Shown: positions 8,757-18,616 of the stretch, in pieces
Layout of the letters: the number at the start of each line of letters is the position of its first letter
Numbering within the stretch: the first letter of the stretch is position 1
Source of the DNA: Oceanibaculum nanhaiense
Lineage (GTDB): Bacteria > Pseudomonadota > Alphaproteobacteria > Oceanibaculales > Oceanibaculaceae
Direction: 5' to 3'
Length of the DNA stretch: 64,000 bases
Assembly (NCBI RefSeq): GCF_002148795.1
Contig: NZ_MPOB01000006.1
Span: 62,001 to 126,000 of the forward strand
Notes under the pieces: generated by a model
Seen by the model: only the letters and a program-made list of their open reading frames with translations
What the model was told of the DNA's origin: nothing
Database searches by the model: none
Position numbers and translations under genes: made by a program

Positions 8757-9302
8757 ATGAGCGACAATCCCGACATCATCCACCCGCGCGGACGTTCGTT
8801 CGGCGCGTACTGGATGTGCTTGCCGAAACGCGATTTCCTGCCGGACCGTGACCAGATCGATCTGGCGCAGCTGAAGGAAATCCTGCCCTCCTTCGTCATC
8901 CTGCAATATGAATCGCCGTCCATGATCCGCTTTCGCCTGGCCGGCACGGATGAGGTGAAGCGCTATGGATTCGAAGTGACCGGCAGGAACTACCTGGATT
9001 TCGTACCGGACGAACGCAAGGCAGAAGCCCTGCAGACCTTCGAAACCATGCTGCGGCACCCCTGCGGCTCGCGGAACCTGATCGAGACCGTCACCTCCTC
9101 CGGCCGCATCGTGATAAACGAGGCCATTGGCTATCCGATGCGGGGCAGCGACGGGCGCGCCGACCAGCTGATCTTCCAAAGCAACGATATCGAGGGCAAG
9201 CTGGAACCTTATCAGCGCAGGGATGTGGTGGCGCAGCACCGCCGTTTGCGCGAACGCCGCTTCATCGATATCGGCGCCGGGCTGCCTTCACTCACCGTCT
9301 GA
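8757..9302 (+). CDS. PAS_5-type domain protein
   Basis: A 181-residue protein of the same type as the product at 7054: RSFGAYWMCLPKRDFLPDRD, LKEILPSFVILQYESPSMIRFRLAG, GRNYLDFV and a late region mentioning the modified residue pocket. It is a single PAS_5 domain without an output domain or membrane segment, so a signal-binding or adaptor role is inferred. The upstream 8671-8756 is A+T-rich and probably holds its promoter. Confidence 0.82.
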   Translation: MSDNPDIIHPRGRSFGAYWMCLPKRDFLPDRDQIDLAQLKEILPSFVILQYESPSMIRFRLAGTDEVKRYGFEVTGRNYLDFVPDERKAEALQTFETMLRHPCGSRNLIETVTSSGRIVINEAIGYPMRGSDGRADQLIFQSNDIEGKLEPYQRRDVVAQHRRLRERRFIDIGAGLPSLTV

Positions 9303-9342
9303 CGCCTGCCTTCCCCAACTGCCGGTCAGACCTGATCCAGCG

Positions 9343-9412
9343 GCGTTTGCTTTCCCAACAGCGAAGCCTCATACTGCGCGGCAAGGCTGAGAAAATCAGC
9401 AAATGCAAACGC
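9343..9412. promoter_or_regulatory. candidate operator pair upstream of the sugar-acid dehydratase
   Basis: An 8-bp inverted pair, GCGTTTGC (9343-9350) and GCAAACGC (9405-9412), lies before the dehydratase start. Each arm resembles half of a LacI-type operator (core GCAAACG). No LacI-family gene is in the window, so this is weak. Confidence 0.2.
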
Positions 9413-9425
9413 TTGGGAGGGTTCT

Positions 9426-11237
9426 ATGAGTCATGGCAGCCAGCCTTCAGCCGGCACGCGCCGGCTTCGTTCGCAACTCTGGTTCGACAATCCCGACAAC
9501 CCCGCCATGACCGCGCTCTATCTGGAGCGCTACCTGAATTTCGGCCTGACTCGGGCGGAACTGCAATCCGGCAAGCCGATCATCGGCATCGCCCAGACCG
9601 GCTCCGATCTGTCACCCTGCAACCGGCACCATCTCGACCTCGCCAAGCGCGTGCGCGAGGGCATCAATGCCGCCGGCGGCGTGGCCTTCGAATTTCCCGT
9701 CCACCCGATCCAGGAAACCGGCAAGCGCCCGACCGCGGCCCTGGACCGTAACCTGGCCTATCTGGGGCTTGTCGAGCTGCTGTACGGCTATCCGCTGGAC
9801 GGCGTGGTGCTGACCACCGGCTGCGACAAGACCACGCCGGCCTGCATCATGGCCGCGGCCACGGTGAACATCCCGGCCATCGTGCTGTCCGGCGGGCCGA
9901 TGCTGAATGGCTGGTGGAAAGGCGAGCGCACCGGCAGCGGCACCATCGTCTGGAAGGCGCGCGAGCGCCATGCGGCCGGCGACATAAACTATGACGAGTT
10001 CATGGATATCGTCTCTTCCTCCGCGCCCTCGGTCGGCCATTGCAACACGATGGGCACGGCCTCGACGATGAACGGGCTGGCCGAAGCGCTGGGCATGTCG
10101 CTGCCGGGCTGCGCCGCGATTCCCGCCCCCTACCGCGAGCGCGGGCAGATCGCCTACGAGACCGGCCTGCGCGCGGTGGAGATGGTATGGGAAGACCTGA
10201 AGCCGTCGGACATCCTGACGCGCGAGGCCTTCGAGAACGCCATCGTGGTGAACTCCGCCATCGGCGGATCGACCAACGCGCCGATCCATATCAACGCGAT
10301 TGCCCGGCATATCGGCGTCGAGCTGAACAACGATGATTGGGAGAAGATCGGCTACGACATTCCGCTGATCGTGAACCTGCAGCCCGCCGGCAAATATCTC
10401 GGCGAGGAATTCCACCGCGCCGGCGGCATCCCGGCCGTGGTCAACGAGCTGATGAAGCACGGTAAGATCCGCGAGAATGCCATCACTGCCAACGGCAAGC
10501 CCATCGGCGAAAACTGCCGGGGCCGCGAGGCGGAGGGCGACGATGTCATCCTGCCCTATGAAAAGCCGATGGTGGACAAGTCAGGCTTCCTGCATCTGCG
10601 CGGCAATCTGTTCGATTCGGCGATCATGAAGACCAGCGTGATCTCGCCGGATTTCCGCAAGCGCTACCTCTCCGACCCGCAGGACCCCAACGCCTTCGAG
10701 GGCCGCGCCATCGTCTTCGAGGGGCCGGAGGATTACCACCACCGCATCGACGATGCGTCGCTGAAGATCGACGATTCCTGCATGCTGTTCGTGCGCGGTA
10801 CCGGCCCCATCGGCTATCCCGGCGGCGCGGAGGTGGTGAACATGCAGCCGCCGGCAGCGCTCATCAAGCAAGGCATCCTCGCCCTGCCCTGCATCGGCGA
10901 CGGGCGGCAGTCCGGCACCTCGGGCTCGCCCTCGATCCTGAACGCCGCCCCCGAGGCGGCATTGAATGGCGGCCTCGCCATCCTGCAGACCGGCGACCGA
11001 GTGCGCATCGACCTGAACAAGCGCACCGCCGATATCCTGATCCCGGCTGAGGAATATGAGAAGCGCAAGGCCGACCTCATCGCCAAGGGCGGTTTCCCCT
11101 ATCCCGATCACCAGACGCCCTGGCAGGAAATCCAGCGCGGCATGGTCTCGCAATTCGACGAGGGCATGGTGCTGAAGCCGGCCGTGAAATACCAGCGCGT
11201 TGCCCAGACCAAAGGCGTGGCCCGGGACAATCACTGA
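9426..11237 (+). CDS. IlvD/Edd family sugar-acid dehydratase
   Basis: A 603-residue Fe-S dehydratase. Cluster and active-site motifs are [20 protein letters not shown] (about residue 135), [20 protein letters not shown] (about 205) and [13 protein letters not shown], and the C-terminal GSGTSGSPS-like segment [16 protein letters not shown] is present. Length and motifs fit aldonic-acid dehydratases (arabinonate/xylonate type) better than branched-chain IlvD. It would convert an aldonate to a 2-keto-3-deoxy acid. The gene leads a run with a DenD-like dehydrogenase, a sugar ABC importer and an SDR, supporting a role in sugar-acid breakdown. AGGGTT precedes ATG 9426. Confidence 0.9.
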   Translation: MSHGSQPSAGTRRLRSQLWFDNPDNPAMTALYLERYLNFGLTRAELQSGKPIIGIAQTGSDLSPCNRHHLDLAKRVREGINAAGGVAFEFPVHPIQETGKRPTAALDRNLAYLGLVELLYGYPLDGVVLTTGCDKTTPACIMAAATVNIPAIVLSGGPMLNGWWKGERTGSGTIVWKARERHAAGDINYDEFMDIVSSSAPSVGHCNTMGTASTMNGLAEALGMSLPGCAAIPAPYRERGQIAYETGLRAVEMVWEDLKPSDILTREAFENAIVVNSAIGGSTNAPIHINAIARHIGVELNNDDWEKIGYDIPLIVNLQPAGKYLGEEFHRAGGIPAVVNELMKHGKIRENAITANGKPIGENCRGREAEGDDVILPYEKPMVDKSGFLHLRGNLFDSAIMKTSVISPDFRKRYLSDPQDPNAFEGRAIVFEGPEDYHHRIDDASLKIDDSCMLFVRGTGPIGYPGGAEVVNMQPPAALIKQGILALPCIGDGRQSGTSGSPSILNAAPEAALNGGLAILQTGDRVRIDLNKRTADILIPAEEYEKRKADLIAKGGFPYPDHQTPWQEIQRGMVSQFDEGMVLKPAVKYQRVAQTKGVARDNH

Positions 11238-11343
11238 GGACGGAAGAGGACACATCCCTCGCCCCGGATGGGGAGAGGGAAGAGAGAAAAGAGCCGCTCC
11301 ACGAAGAGACGGCGACTGAAACAAAAACAGGGAGAGAAGCTTC

Positions 11344-12321
11344 ATGCGGATACTGATTATCGGGGCGGCCGGCATGATCGGCCGCAAGCTGACGCAGCGT
11401 CTGGTCGCAGATGGAACGCTGGGCGGCACGCCCATCGGGCACCTGCATCTGGTCGATGTGACGACACCCGAAAAGCCGGACGCCCCCTTCGCGGTGGAGG
11501 TGGAGCCGGCCGACCTGTCGCAGCCAACCGCCGCTGCCCGCCTGACCGCCAGCCGACCGGATGTGATCTTCCATCTGGCGGCCATTGTCTCCGGCGAGGC
11601 GGAGGCGGATTTTGAGAAGGGCTACCGCATCAATCTGGACGGCACGCGCTACCTGCTGGAATCGATCCGCCGCACCGGCGGGCAGGATTATTGCCCGCGC
11701 CTTGTCTTCACCTCCTCCATAGCCGTGTTCGGCGCCCCCTTCCCCGAGGCCATCGGCGACGAGTTCCTGTCGGCGCCGCTGACCAGCTACGGCACGCAGA
11801 AGGCCATCGGCGAGCTGCTGCTGGCGGATTACACCCGCAAGGGTTTCGTCGATGGCATCGGCATCCGCCTGCCCACCATCTGCGTGCGGCCGGGCACGCC
11901 GAACAAGGCGGCGTCGGGCTTCTTCTCCAACATCATCCGCGAGCCGTTGGTGGGCAAGGAGGCGGTGCTCCCGGTCTCCGAGGATGTGCGGCACTGGCAC
12001 GCCAGCCCGCGCGCGGCCGTCGGCTTCCTGCTGCATGCCGCAACCATCGATGGCGACAAGGTCGGCCCGCGCCGCAACCTGGCCATGCCGGGCCTCTCCA
12101 CCACGGTCGGCGAACAGATCGAGGCGTTGCGCAATATCGCTGGCGACAAGGCGGTAAAGCTGATCCGCCGCGAGCGCGACCCGATCATCGAGACCATCGT
12201 CGCCGGCTGGCCGCGCAATTTCGAGGCAAAACGCGCCACCGCACTGGGCTTCAAGGCCGAAAGCAGCTTCGAGGAGATCATTCGCATCCATATCGAGGAC
12301 GAGCTGGGCGGCCGTCTCTGA
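11344..12321 (+). CDS. denD: D-erythronate dehydrogenase-like protein (DenD family)
   Basis: A 325-residue extended SDR/epimerase-fold protein. The NAD motif is IIGAAGMIGRKL at the N-terminus; the catalytic serine and YxxxK are in FTSSIAVFG and SYGTQKAIGE. The RLPTICVRPGTPNKAASGF segment is characteristic of the DenD group. Characterised DenD enzymes oxidise D-erythronate at C2 and usually lie beside a DUF1537 kinase; none is present here, so the true substrate may differ. The gene is 106 bp after the dehydratase, after AGGGAGAGAAG, and probably co-transcribed. Confidence 0.85.
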   Translation: MRILIIGAAGMIGRKLTQRLVADGTLGGTPIGHLHLVDVTTPEKPDAPFAVEVEPADLSQPTAAARLTASRPDVIFHLAAIVSGEAEADFEKGYRINLDGTRYLLESIRRTGGQDYCPRLVFTSSIAVFGAPFPEAIGDEFLSAPLTSYGTQKAIGELLLADYTRKGFVDGIGIRLPTICVRPGTPNKAASGFFSNIIREPLVGKEAVLPVSEDVRHWHASPRAAVGFLLHAATIDGDKVGPRRNLAMPGLSTTVGEQIEALRNIAGDKAVKLIRRERDPIIETIVAGWPRNFEAKRATALGFKAESSFEEIIRIHIEDELGGRL

Positions 12322-12478
12322 TACAGGGCGCGCTTTGTAAATTCAGACTATCTTATTCAACCTAAAAAGGAATCTAAGAGGCCGTCACACCTATCCCCTT
12401 GCGCTAATTAGAAACCCCTTCTATGTTTTTTCCTAATAAAACAAAGCCCGCCTCGATGCGGGTGTTGGGAGGGAAAGC
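12322..12478 (+). promoter_or_regulatory. A+T-rich leader of the ABC transporter operon
   Basis: This 157-bp gap is clearly A+T-richer than the flanking genes and separates denD from the transporter genes. It ends in GGGAGGGAAAGC before ATG 12479 and contains a small CCCGC-ctcgat-GCGGG hairpin (about 12449-12464). It probably holds a promoter for the importer. No specific -35/-10 pair is convincing. Confidence 0.45.
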
Positions 12479-13540
<1,062 letters not shown>

Positions 13541-13626
13541 CGGACGGTTTGCCACTGGCCCGGAAAAGGGCCGAAAACGGCCGGCAAACAAGCCGGACCG
13601 ACAAGCAAGCAAGGGAGGAATGGGCA

Positions 13627-14959
13627 ATGAGTTTTACCAGACGCGATCTGTTGAAGAGCAGCGCCGGCGTCGTTGCCGGTGTGGCCGGGGGTGCGGCGGG
13701 TGCCGGGCTGATCCGCCCCGGTGGGGCTGCCGCCCAGGATATGAAGCTTCAAGCCGGAAGCCGGCGCCACCCTGCGCGTGCTGCGTTGGCGCCGCTTCGT
13801 CGCCGGCGACGAGGAACAGTGGGTGGCCAACACCAAGAAATTCACCGAGAAGACCGGCGTCGAGGTGCGCATCGACAATGAAAGCTGGGAGGATGTGCGC
13901 CCGAAGGCGGCGGTCGCGGCCAATGTCGGCTCCGGCCCGGACATCATCATCGGCTGGTTCGACGATCCGCACCAGTATCCCGACAAGCTGGTCGATGTCA
14001 GCGATGTCGCCAACTATCTCGGCAAGAAATATGGCGGCTGGTATCCGGTGGCCGAACAATACGGCAAGAAGGACGGGCGCTGGATCGGCCTGCCGCTGGG
14101 GGCCGCCGGCGCCTGCATGGTCTATCGTCGGAGCTGGGTGCAGGAGGCTGGATTCGAGAAGTTCCCGCAGGATTACCGCGAAGTGCTGAAATGCGCCAAG
14201 GCGCTGAAGGCCAAGGGCCATCCGATGGGCATGGCGCTGGGCAATGCGGTCGGTGACGGCAATGGCTGGGTGCACACCATCCTCTGGGGCTTCGGCGGCA
14301 AGATGGTGAACGACAATAATGAGGTCGTCCTGAACAGCCCGGAAACGGTCGCCGCGCTGGAATATGTGAAGGAACTGTACGAGAGCTTCATCCCCGGCAC
14401 GCTGTCCTGGCTGGATTCCAACAACAACAAGGCCTTCCTGGCCGGCGAGATCGGCGCCACCAACAACGGCATCTCGGTCTATTACGCCGCCAAGACCTCC
14501 AAGGATGAGGCGATGAAGGCGATAACCGCCGACATCGAACATGTGAACATGCCGATCGGCCCGGTCGGCAAGCCGACCGAACTGCACCTGTTCACCCAGG
14601 CGATGCTGTTCAAGCACACCAAATACCCTAATGCGGCGAAGGAATATCTCCGCTTTATGTGGGAGAAGGAGCAGTACGAGCCTTGGCAGCAGGCAGCCAT
14701 CGGCTACATCACGCACCCGCTGGCGGCCTACGAATCGAACCCGATCTGGACGGTCGATCCGAAGCACACGCCCTACCGCGACTGCGTGAAGAACATGCTG
14801 TCGAACGGCCATTCCGGCGATCTGGGCTATGCCTCGGCGGCGGCGATGGCGGACTACATCATCGTCAACATGTTCGCCGAGGTGTGCGGCGGCAACCAGA
14901 CGCCGAAACAGGCGGCCGAGCGCGCGGCCAAGCGCGCCGAACGCTATTACCGCGTCTGA
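13627..14959 (+). CDS. sugar ABC transporter substrate-binding protein, frameshifted after the Tat signal
   Basis: The gene starts at ATG 13627 after AGGGAGGA and encodes a Tat signal (SFTRRDLLKSSAGVVAG ... AAAQD). After about 40 codons the frame is wrong: the mature domain continues in the +1 frame from about 13751, KPEAGATLRVLRWRRF, then 390 residues of a normal family 1 solute-binding protein (GPDIIIGWFDDPHQYPDKL, HTILWGFGGKM, YLRFMWEKEQYEPWQQ). Skipping the C at 13750 restores one frame. An ATG at 13778 could start a product without an export signal. The rest is intact, so this is a recent mutation or a sequencing error. The protein would capture the sugar or sugar acid in the periplasm. 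Confidence 0.85.
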
Positions 14960-15052
14960 TTCGTGACGGGGACGGCGCCATCCTTCGGGGTGGCGCCGGT
15001 CTCCCGCGATAAACCCTGACGACCAGTCCCAGCCCCGACGAACGGAGTCCGC

Positions 15053-16033
15053 ATGGTCGCCGAAACGCCCGCCGAAACGCCGACCAAGGCGCGCCCGGCC
15101 CGGTCCGCAAAAACCGAAGCCTATGTGGTGCCGCTGACGGCGCGGCTGATGAACAACCGCAACTTCCTGGCGATCTGGTTCATGCTGCCGGCCGCCGCGA
15201 TCCTGCTGCTGTTCCTGGCCTGGCCGCTGATTCTCGGCATCTACCTGTCGATGACCGATACCACCATCGGGCGGCGCGGTGTCTTCATCGGGCTGGAGAA
15301 TTTCGAGCTGCTGGCCGACGACCCGGTGTTCTGGCTGTCGGTCTATAACACCTTCCTCTACACGCTGGTCGCCAGCATCCTGAAATTCGTGCTGGGGCTG
15401 TGGCTGGCGCTCATCATCAACGAGCACCTGCCCTTCAAGGCCTTCATCCGCGCCATTGTGCTGCTGCCCTGGATCGTGCCGACCGTGCTGTCGGCCATCG
15501 CCTTCTGGTGGATCTATGACGCGCAGTTCTCGGTGATCTCCTGGTCCCTGCAGCGCATGGGGCTGATCGACGAATACATCAATTTCCTGGGCGACCCGAA
15601 CAATGCGCGGGCCAGCGTGATTGCCGCCAACACCTGGCGCGGCATCCCGTTCGTCGCCATCACCCTGCTGGCCGGGCTGCAGACCATCCCGCAATCGCTG
15701 TACGAAGCCGCGACCATCGACGGCGCCAGCGCCTGGCAGCGCTTCCGCTTCGTCACCTTCCCGATGCTCACGCCGATCATCGCGGTGGTGATGACCTTTT
15801 CGGTGCTGTTCACCTTCACCGACTTCCAGCTGATCTATGTGCTGACCCGTGGCGGTCCGCTGAACGCGACGCATCTGATGGCCACGCTGGGGTTCCAGCG
15901 CGCGATCCCCGGCGGCCAGCTGGGCGAGGGTGCGGCCATCGCGGTCGCCATGATCCCGTTCCTGCTGGCGGCCATCCTGTTCAGCTATTTCGGCCTGCAG
16001 CGCCGGCGCTGGCAACAGGGCGGCAAGGATTAG
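15053..16033 (+). CDS. sugar ABC transporter permease (MalF-like)
   Basis: A 326-residue inner-membrane protein with six or more hydrophobic segments after a 35-residue cytoplasmic N-terminus. The ATPase-contacting EAA loop is YEAATIDGASAWQRFRFVTF. It pairs with the MalG-like permease that follows. The TAG stop lies in a 15-bp tandem duplication (16018-16047) in which the second copy would end in TGA, so the end of the gene was recently duplicated without changing the length much. Confidence 0.94.
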   Translation: MVAETPAETPTKARPARSAKTEAYVVPLTARLMNNRNFLAIWFMLPAAAILLLFLAWPLILGIYLSMTDTTIGRRGVFIGLENFELLADDPVFWLSVYNTFLYTLVASILKFVLGLWLALIINEHLPFKAFIRAIVLLPWIVPTVLSAIAFWWIYDAQFSVISWSLQRMGLIDEYINFLGDPNNARASVIAANTWRGIPFVAITLLAGLQTIPQSLYEAATIDGASAWQRFRFVTFPMLTPIIAVVMTFSVLFTFTDFQLIYVLTRGGPLNATHLMATLGFQRAIPGGQLGEGAAIAVAMIPFLLAAILFSYFGLQRRRWQQGGKD

Positions 16034-16047
16034 GGCGGCAAGGATTG
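16018..16047. repeat. 15-bp tandem duplication across a stop codon
   Basis: GGGCGGCAAGGATTA is followed at once by GGGCGGCAAGGATTG. The first copy contains the TAG of the MalF-like permease, and the second would encode the same GGKD tail with a TGA stop. This is a slippage duplication that shortens the spacing to the next gene's ribosome-binding region. Confidence 0.9.
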
Positions 16048-16058
16048 AGGGCGACATC

Positions 16059-17000
16059 ATGAGCACCGTAACGAACCGCCACGCCGACAGCGCCGGCACC
16101 GATATCGAGGCCCGCGAGGGTGGCCGCTCCCGTGGGCCGGCCCCCGATGACGGGATGCGCTACCTCTCCTCCATCCCGCGCCGGGTGGTGACGGTCTATA
16201 TCCCGCTGGCGATCTTCCTGTTCGTGCTGCTGTTCCCGTTCTACTGGATGGCGATCACCACCTTCAAATCGAACGAGGAACTGTATAATTTCCGCGATTT
16301 CAGCCCGTTCTGGGTGGTGAACGCGACGCTGGCCAATGTCGAGAAGCTGTTCTTCGAGACCAGCTATCCGACCTGGCTGTGGAACACCATGCTGGTCTCC
16401 ACCGTGGCGACCTTCCTGTCGCTGTTCTGCGCGGTGGGGGCCGCCTACGCCATCGAGCGGTTGCGCTTCACCGGTGCGCGCGCGGTCGGGCTGGCGATCT
16501 TCCTGGCCTATCTGGTGCCGCCCTCGATCCTGTTCATCCCGCTGGCGACCATGGTGTTCTCCTACGGGCTGTTCGACACCAGCTGGGCGCTGATCCTGAC
16601 CTACCCGACCTTCCTGATCCCGTTCTGCACCTGGCTCCTGATGGGCTATTTCCGCTCCATCCCCTACGAGCTGGAGGAATGCGCGCTGATCGACGGCGCG
16701 TCGCGCCTGCAGATCCTGGTGCGGATCATCCTGCCGCTCTCCGTGCCGGGGCTGATCTCGGCGGGTATCTTCGCCTTCACCCTGTCCTGGAACGAGTTCA
16801 TCTACGCGCTGACCTTCATCTCGTCCTCGGAGAACAAGACCGTGCCAGTCGGCGTGGTGACGGAGCTGGTGGAGGGCGATGTCTATCACTGGGGCTCGCT
16901 GATGGCGGGCGCCTTGCTCGGATCGCTTCCTGTCGCCATTCTGTATTCCTTCTTCGTCGAGCATTACGTCTCCTCGATGACGGGTGCGGTGAAGGAATAA
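16059..17000 (+). CDS. sugar ABC transporter permease (MalG-like)
   Basis: A 313-residue inner-membrane permease with six hydrophobic segments from about residue 45. The EAA loop is LEECALIDGASRLQILVRII, and the TM region SWNEFIYALTFISSSENKTV is typical of MalG/LacG. Residues 1-45 form a polar cytoplasmic tail. It completes the importer with the ATPase, the binding protein and the MalF-like subunit. Confidence 0.94.
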   Translation: MSTVTNRHADSAGTDIEAREGGRSRGPAPDDGMRYLSSIPRRVVTVYIPLAIFLFVLLFPFYWMAITTFKSNEELYNFRDFSPFWVVNATLANVEKLFFETSYPTWLWNTMLVSTVATFLSLFCAVGAAYAIERLRFTGARAVGLAIFLAYLVPPSILFIPLATMVFSYGLFDTSWALILTYPTFLIPFCTWLLMGYFRSIPYELEECALIDGASRLQILVRIILPLSVPGLISAGIFAFTLSWNEFIYALTFISSSENKTVPVGVVTELVEGDVYHWGSLMAGALLGSLPVAILYSFFVEHYVSSMTGAVKE

Positions 17001-17028
17001 GAACAGCGACAACGGAGGACGCCATCCC

Positions 17029-17775
17029 ATGAACCAGATCGACCTGAAGGGCCGCCGGGCGGTAGTCACCGGCGGCGCGCAGGGCATCGGCCTTGCGATC
17101 ACGAAGCGCCTGCTGCTCTCCGGCGCTTCGGTGGCGGTCTGGGACGCCGATGCGGGGGTGACGAAGAAGGCGCTGGAGCAGCTTTCCGGCCACACCATCG
17201 GCGTGCCCGTGGATGTGACCGATTACGACGCGGTGGCCGAAGCCGAGAAACAGACCGTCGCGGCGCTGGGCGGCATCGACATATTGGTGTGCAACGCCGG
17301 CATCGCCGGCATGAACACGACCATCGCCGAGTATCCCATCGAGGAATGGAAGCGGGTTCTCGATATCGACCTCAACGGCGTGTTCCATTGCTGCAAGGCC
17401 GTGGTGCCCGGCATGGTCGCCCGCGGCTATGGCCGCATCATCAACACAGCCTCCATCGCCGGCAAGGAAGGCAACCCCAATGCCGGCGCCTATTCGGCGG
17501 CGAAGGCCGGCGTCATTGCGCTGACCAAGTCGCTGGGCAAGGAGCTGGCCGGCCACGACATCGCGGTGAACTGCATCACCCCGGCCGCCGCGAAGACGCG
17601 CATCTTCGACCAGATGACCCAGACCCATATCGACTACATGCTGCAGAAGATCCCGCGCGGCCGCTTCGTGCAGGTGGAGGAGATCGCCGCCATGGTCGCC
17701 TGGCTGGCCTCGGCGGAGAATTCCTTCACCACCGGCGCGGTGTTCGACCTGTCGGGCGGCCGGGCGACGTATTAG
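17029..17775 (+). CDS. SDR family NAD(P)-dependent oxidoreductase
   Basis: A 248-residue classical short-chain dehydrogenase. The cofactor motif is TGGAQGIG, then CNAGIAG; the active site is S in NTASIAG with Y and K in YSAAKAG; the C-terminal FDLSGGRATY is typical. It lies 28 bp after the second permease and so belongs to the transporter operon. It would oxidise or reduce the imported sugar, sugar acid or its 2-keto derivative. It resembles FabG-like sugar dehydrogenases. Confidence 0.93.
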   Translation: MNQIDLKGRRAVVTGGAQGIGLAITKRLLLSGASVAVWDADAGVTKKALEQLSGHTIGVPVDVTDYDAVAEAEKQTVAALGGIDILVCNAGIAGMNTTIAEYPIEEWKRVLDIDLNGVFHCCKAVVPGMVARGYGRIINTASIAGKEGNPNAGAYSAAKAGVIALTKSLGKELAGHDIAVNCITPAAAKTRIFDQMTQTHIDYMLQKIPRGRFVQVEEIAAMVAWLASAENSFTTGAVFDLSGGRATY

Positions 17776-17782
17776 CAGCCTT

Positions 17783-18169
17783 TTAGAATTCCATTCCTGA
17801 TTTCAGCCCGGGAGCCTCCGCCCCGGCGGCAAGGGCCGTAATGGTAGCAGCCAGGCTGTCGACATCGAAAAGCTGCCTGCCGTCCCAATCCCGCATGACG
17901 CCAAGTTCATCCGGGCGTATTCCGAGATTCACCAAGAAAACCGCCAGTGCCTGCACATCTTCAGGATAAGCGTGTAGAACCTGAACCCATTCTTCGTCTT
18001 CGGAAGCGGCAAGAAGGCCGCATGTTGCCTTATCGATATCGGCACCGCCAAACAGCAAGGCAATGTCGCCCCCGGCCTCAAGCTTTCTTGCCAGCCCAAG
18101 GGAGGGGATATACCGCTCGAATCCGGCTAGCGGCCTGTGAACGAAGACGTTCGTTTCCTTGACGCTCAT
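17783..18169 (-). CDS. hypothetical protein (orphan)
   Basis: A 128-residue acidic, soluble protein (VFVHRPLAGFERYIPSLGLA, DKATCGLLAASEDEEWVQVL) with no recognised domain. ATG 18169 was chosen over 18187 because GGAAGG lies just before it. It is convergent with the SDR gene (8 bp between stops) and lies in a segment less G+C-rich than its surroundings, beside another orphan. Confidence 0.55.
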   Translation of the reverse strand: MSVKETNVFVHRPLAGFERYIPSLGLARKLEAGGDIALLFGGADIDKATCGLLAASEDEEWVQVLHAYPEDVQALAVFLVNLGIRPDELGVMRDWDGRQLFDVDSLAATITALAAGAEAPGLKSGMEF

Positions 18170-18205
18170 GTCGCACCCGCCTTCCAAAGGCTAAAGGCAA
18201 ATGTA

Positions 18206-18556
18206 CTACGTTAAATAACCCTGATGCACGATCTTATATATGGTAACTGCCAGCGCGATTGTCTCGTCATCCTCGCGCCGGAGACCTTCCACGGGTAAAT
18301 CTTCCATACGCCAATGCGCTATTCCACCTGGACTTATACTAGGGCGAGCGACCGCCATGAACTCGATGCCATCGGAATCGTCGCAATCCGCTCCAGCTGG
18401 CTCGCCCAGGCAAAGCGGCTTCTTATAGGCCCTCACCGTCGGGAATAGCCCGTTAAGTCTCCCGGGCCTCCCCCATATCTCGCCTGACCGCTTCTGTATC
18501 TGAGCTATTTCGAAGGTTTGCGTTGGGGATTCCTTTCGATGAAATGGGCCGTACAT
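18206..18556 (-). CDS. hypothetical protein (orphan)
   Basis: A 116-residue protein (MYGPFHRKESPTQTFEIAQI, then WRMEDLPVEGLRREDDETIA) without a recognised domain. ATG 18556 follows AGGGG at a suitable spacing; GTG 18562 is an alternative. Base composition is lower than in flanking genes (35 G+C in 60 at 18241-18300). It may form a pair with the downstream orphan; no function can be assigned. Confidence 0.5.
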   Translation of the reverse strand: MYGPFHRKESPTQTFEIAQIQKRSGEIWGRPGRLNGLFPTVRAYKKPLCLGEPAGADCDDSDGIEFMAVARPSISPGGIAHWRMEDLPVEGLRREDDETIALAVTIYKIVHQGYLT

Positions 18557-18616
18557 TACCACCCCTACAATACCAACCCGCGATAGCGTTCAGTATAAGG
18601 TAACAATTTTTAAACT

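Noticed and set aside
12449-12464. Small CCCGC/GCGGG hairpin before the ABC ATPase as a terminator
   Set aside because: The stem is only 5 bp and no T tract follows in either direction.
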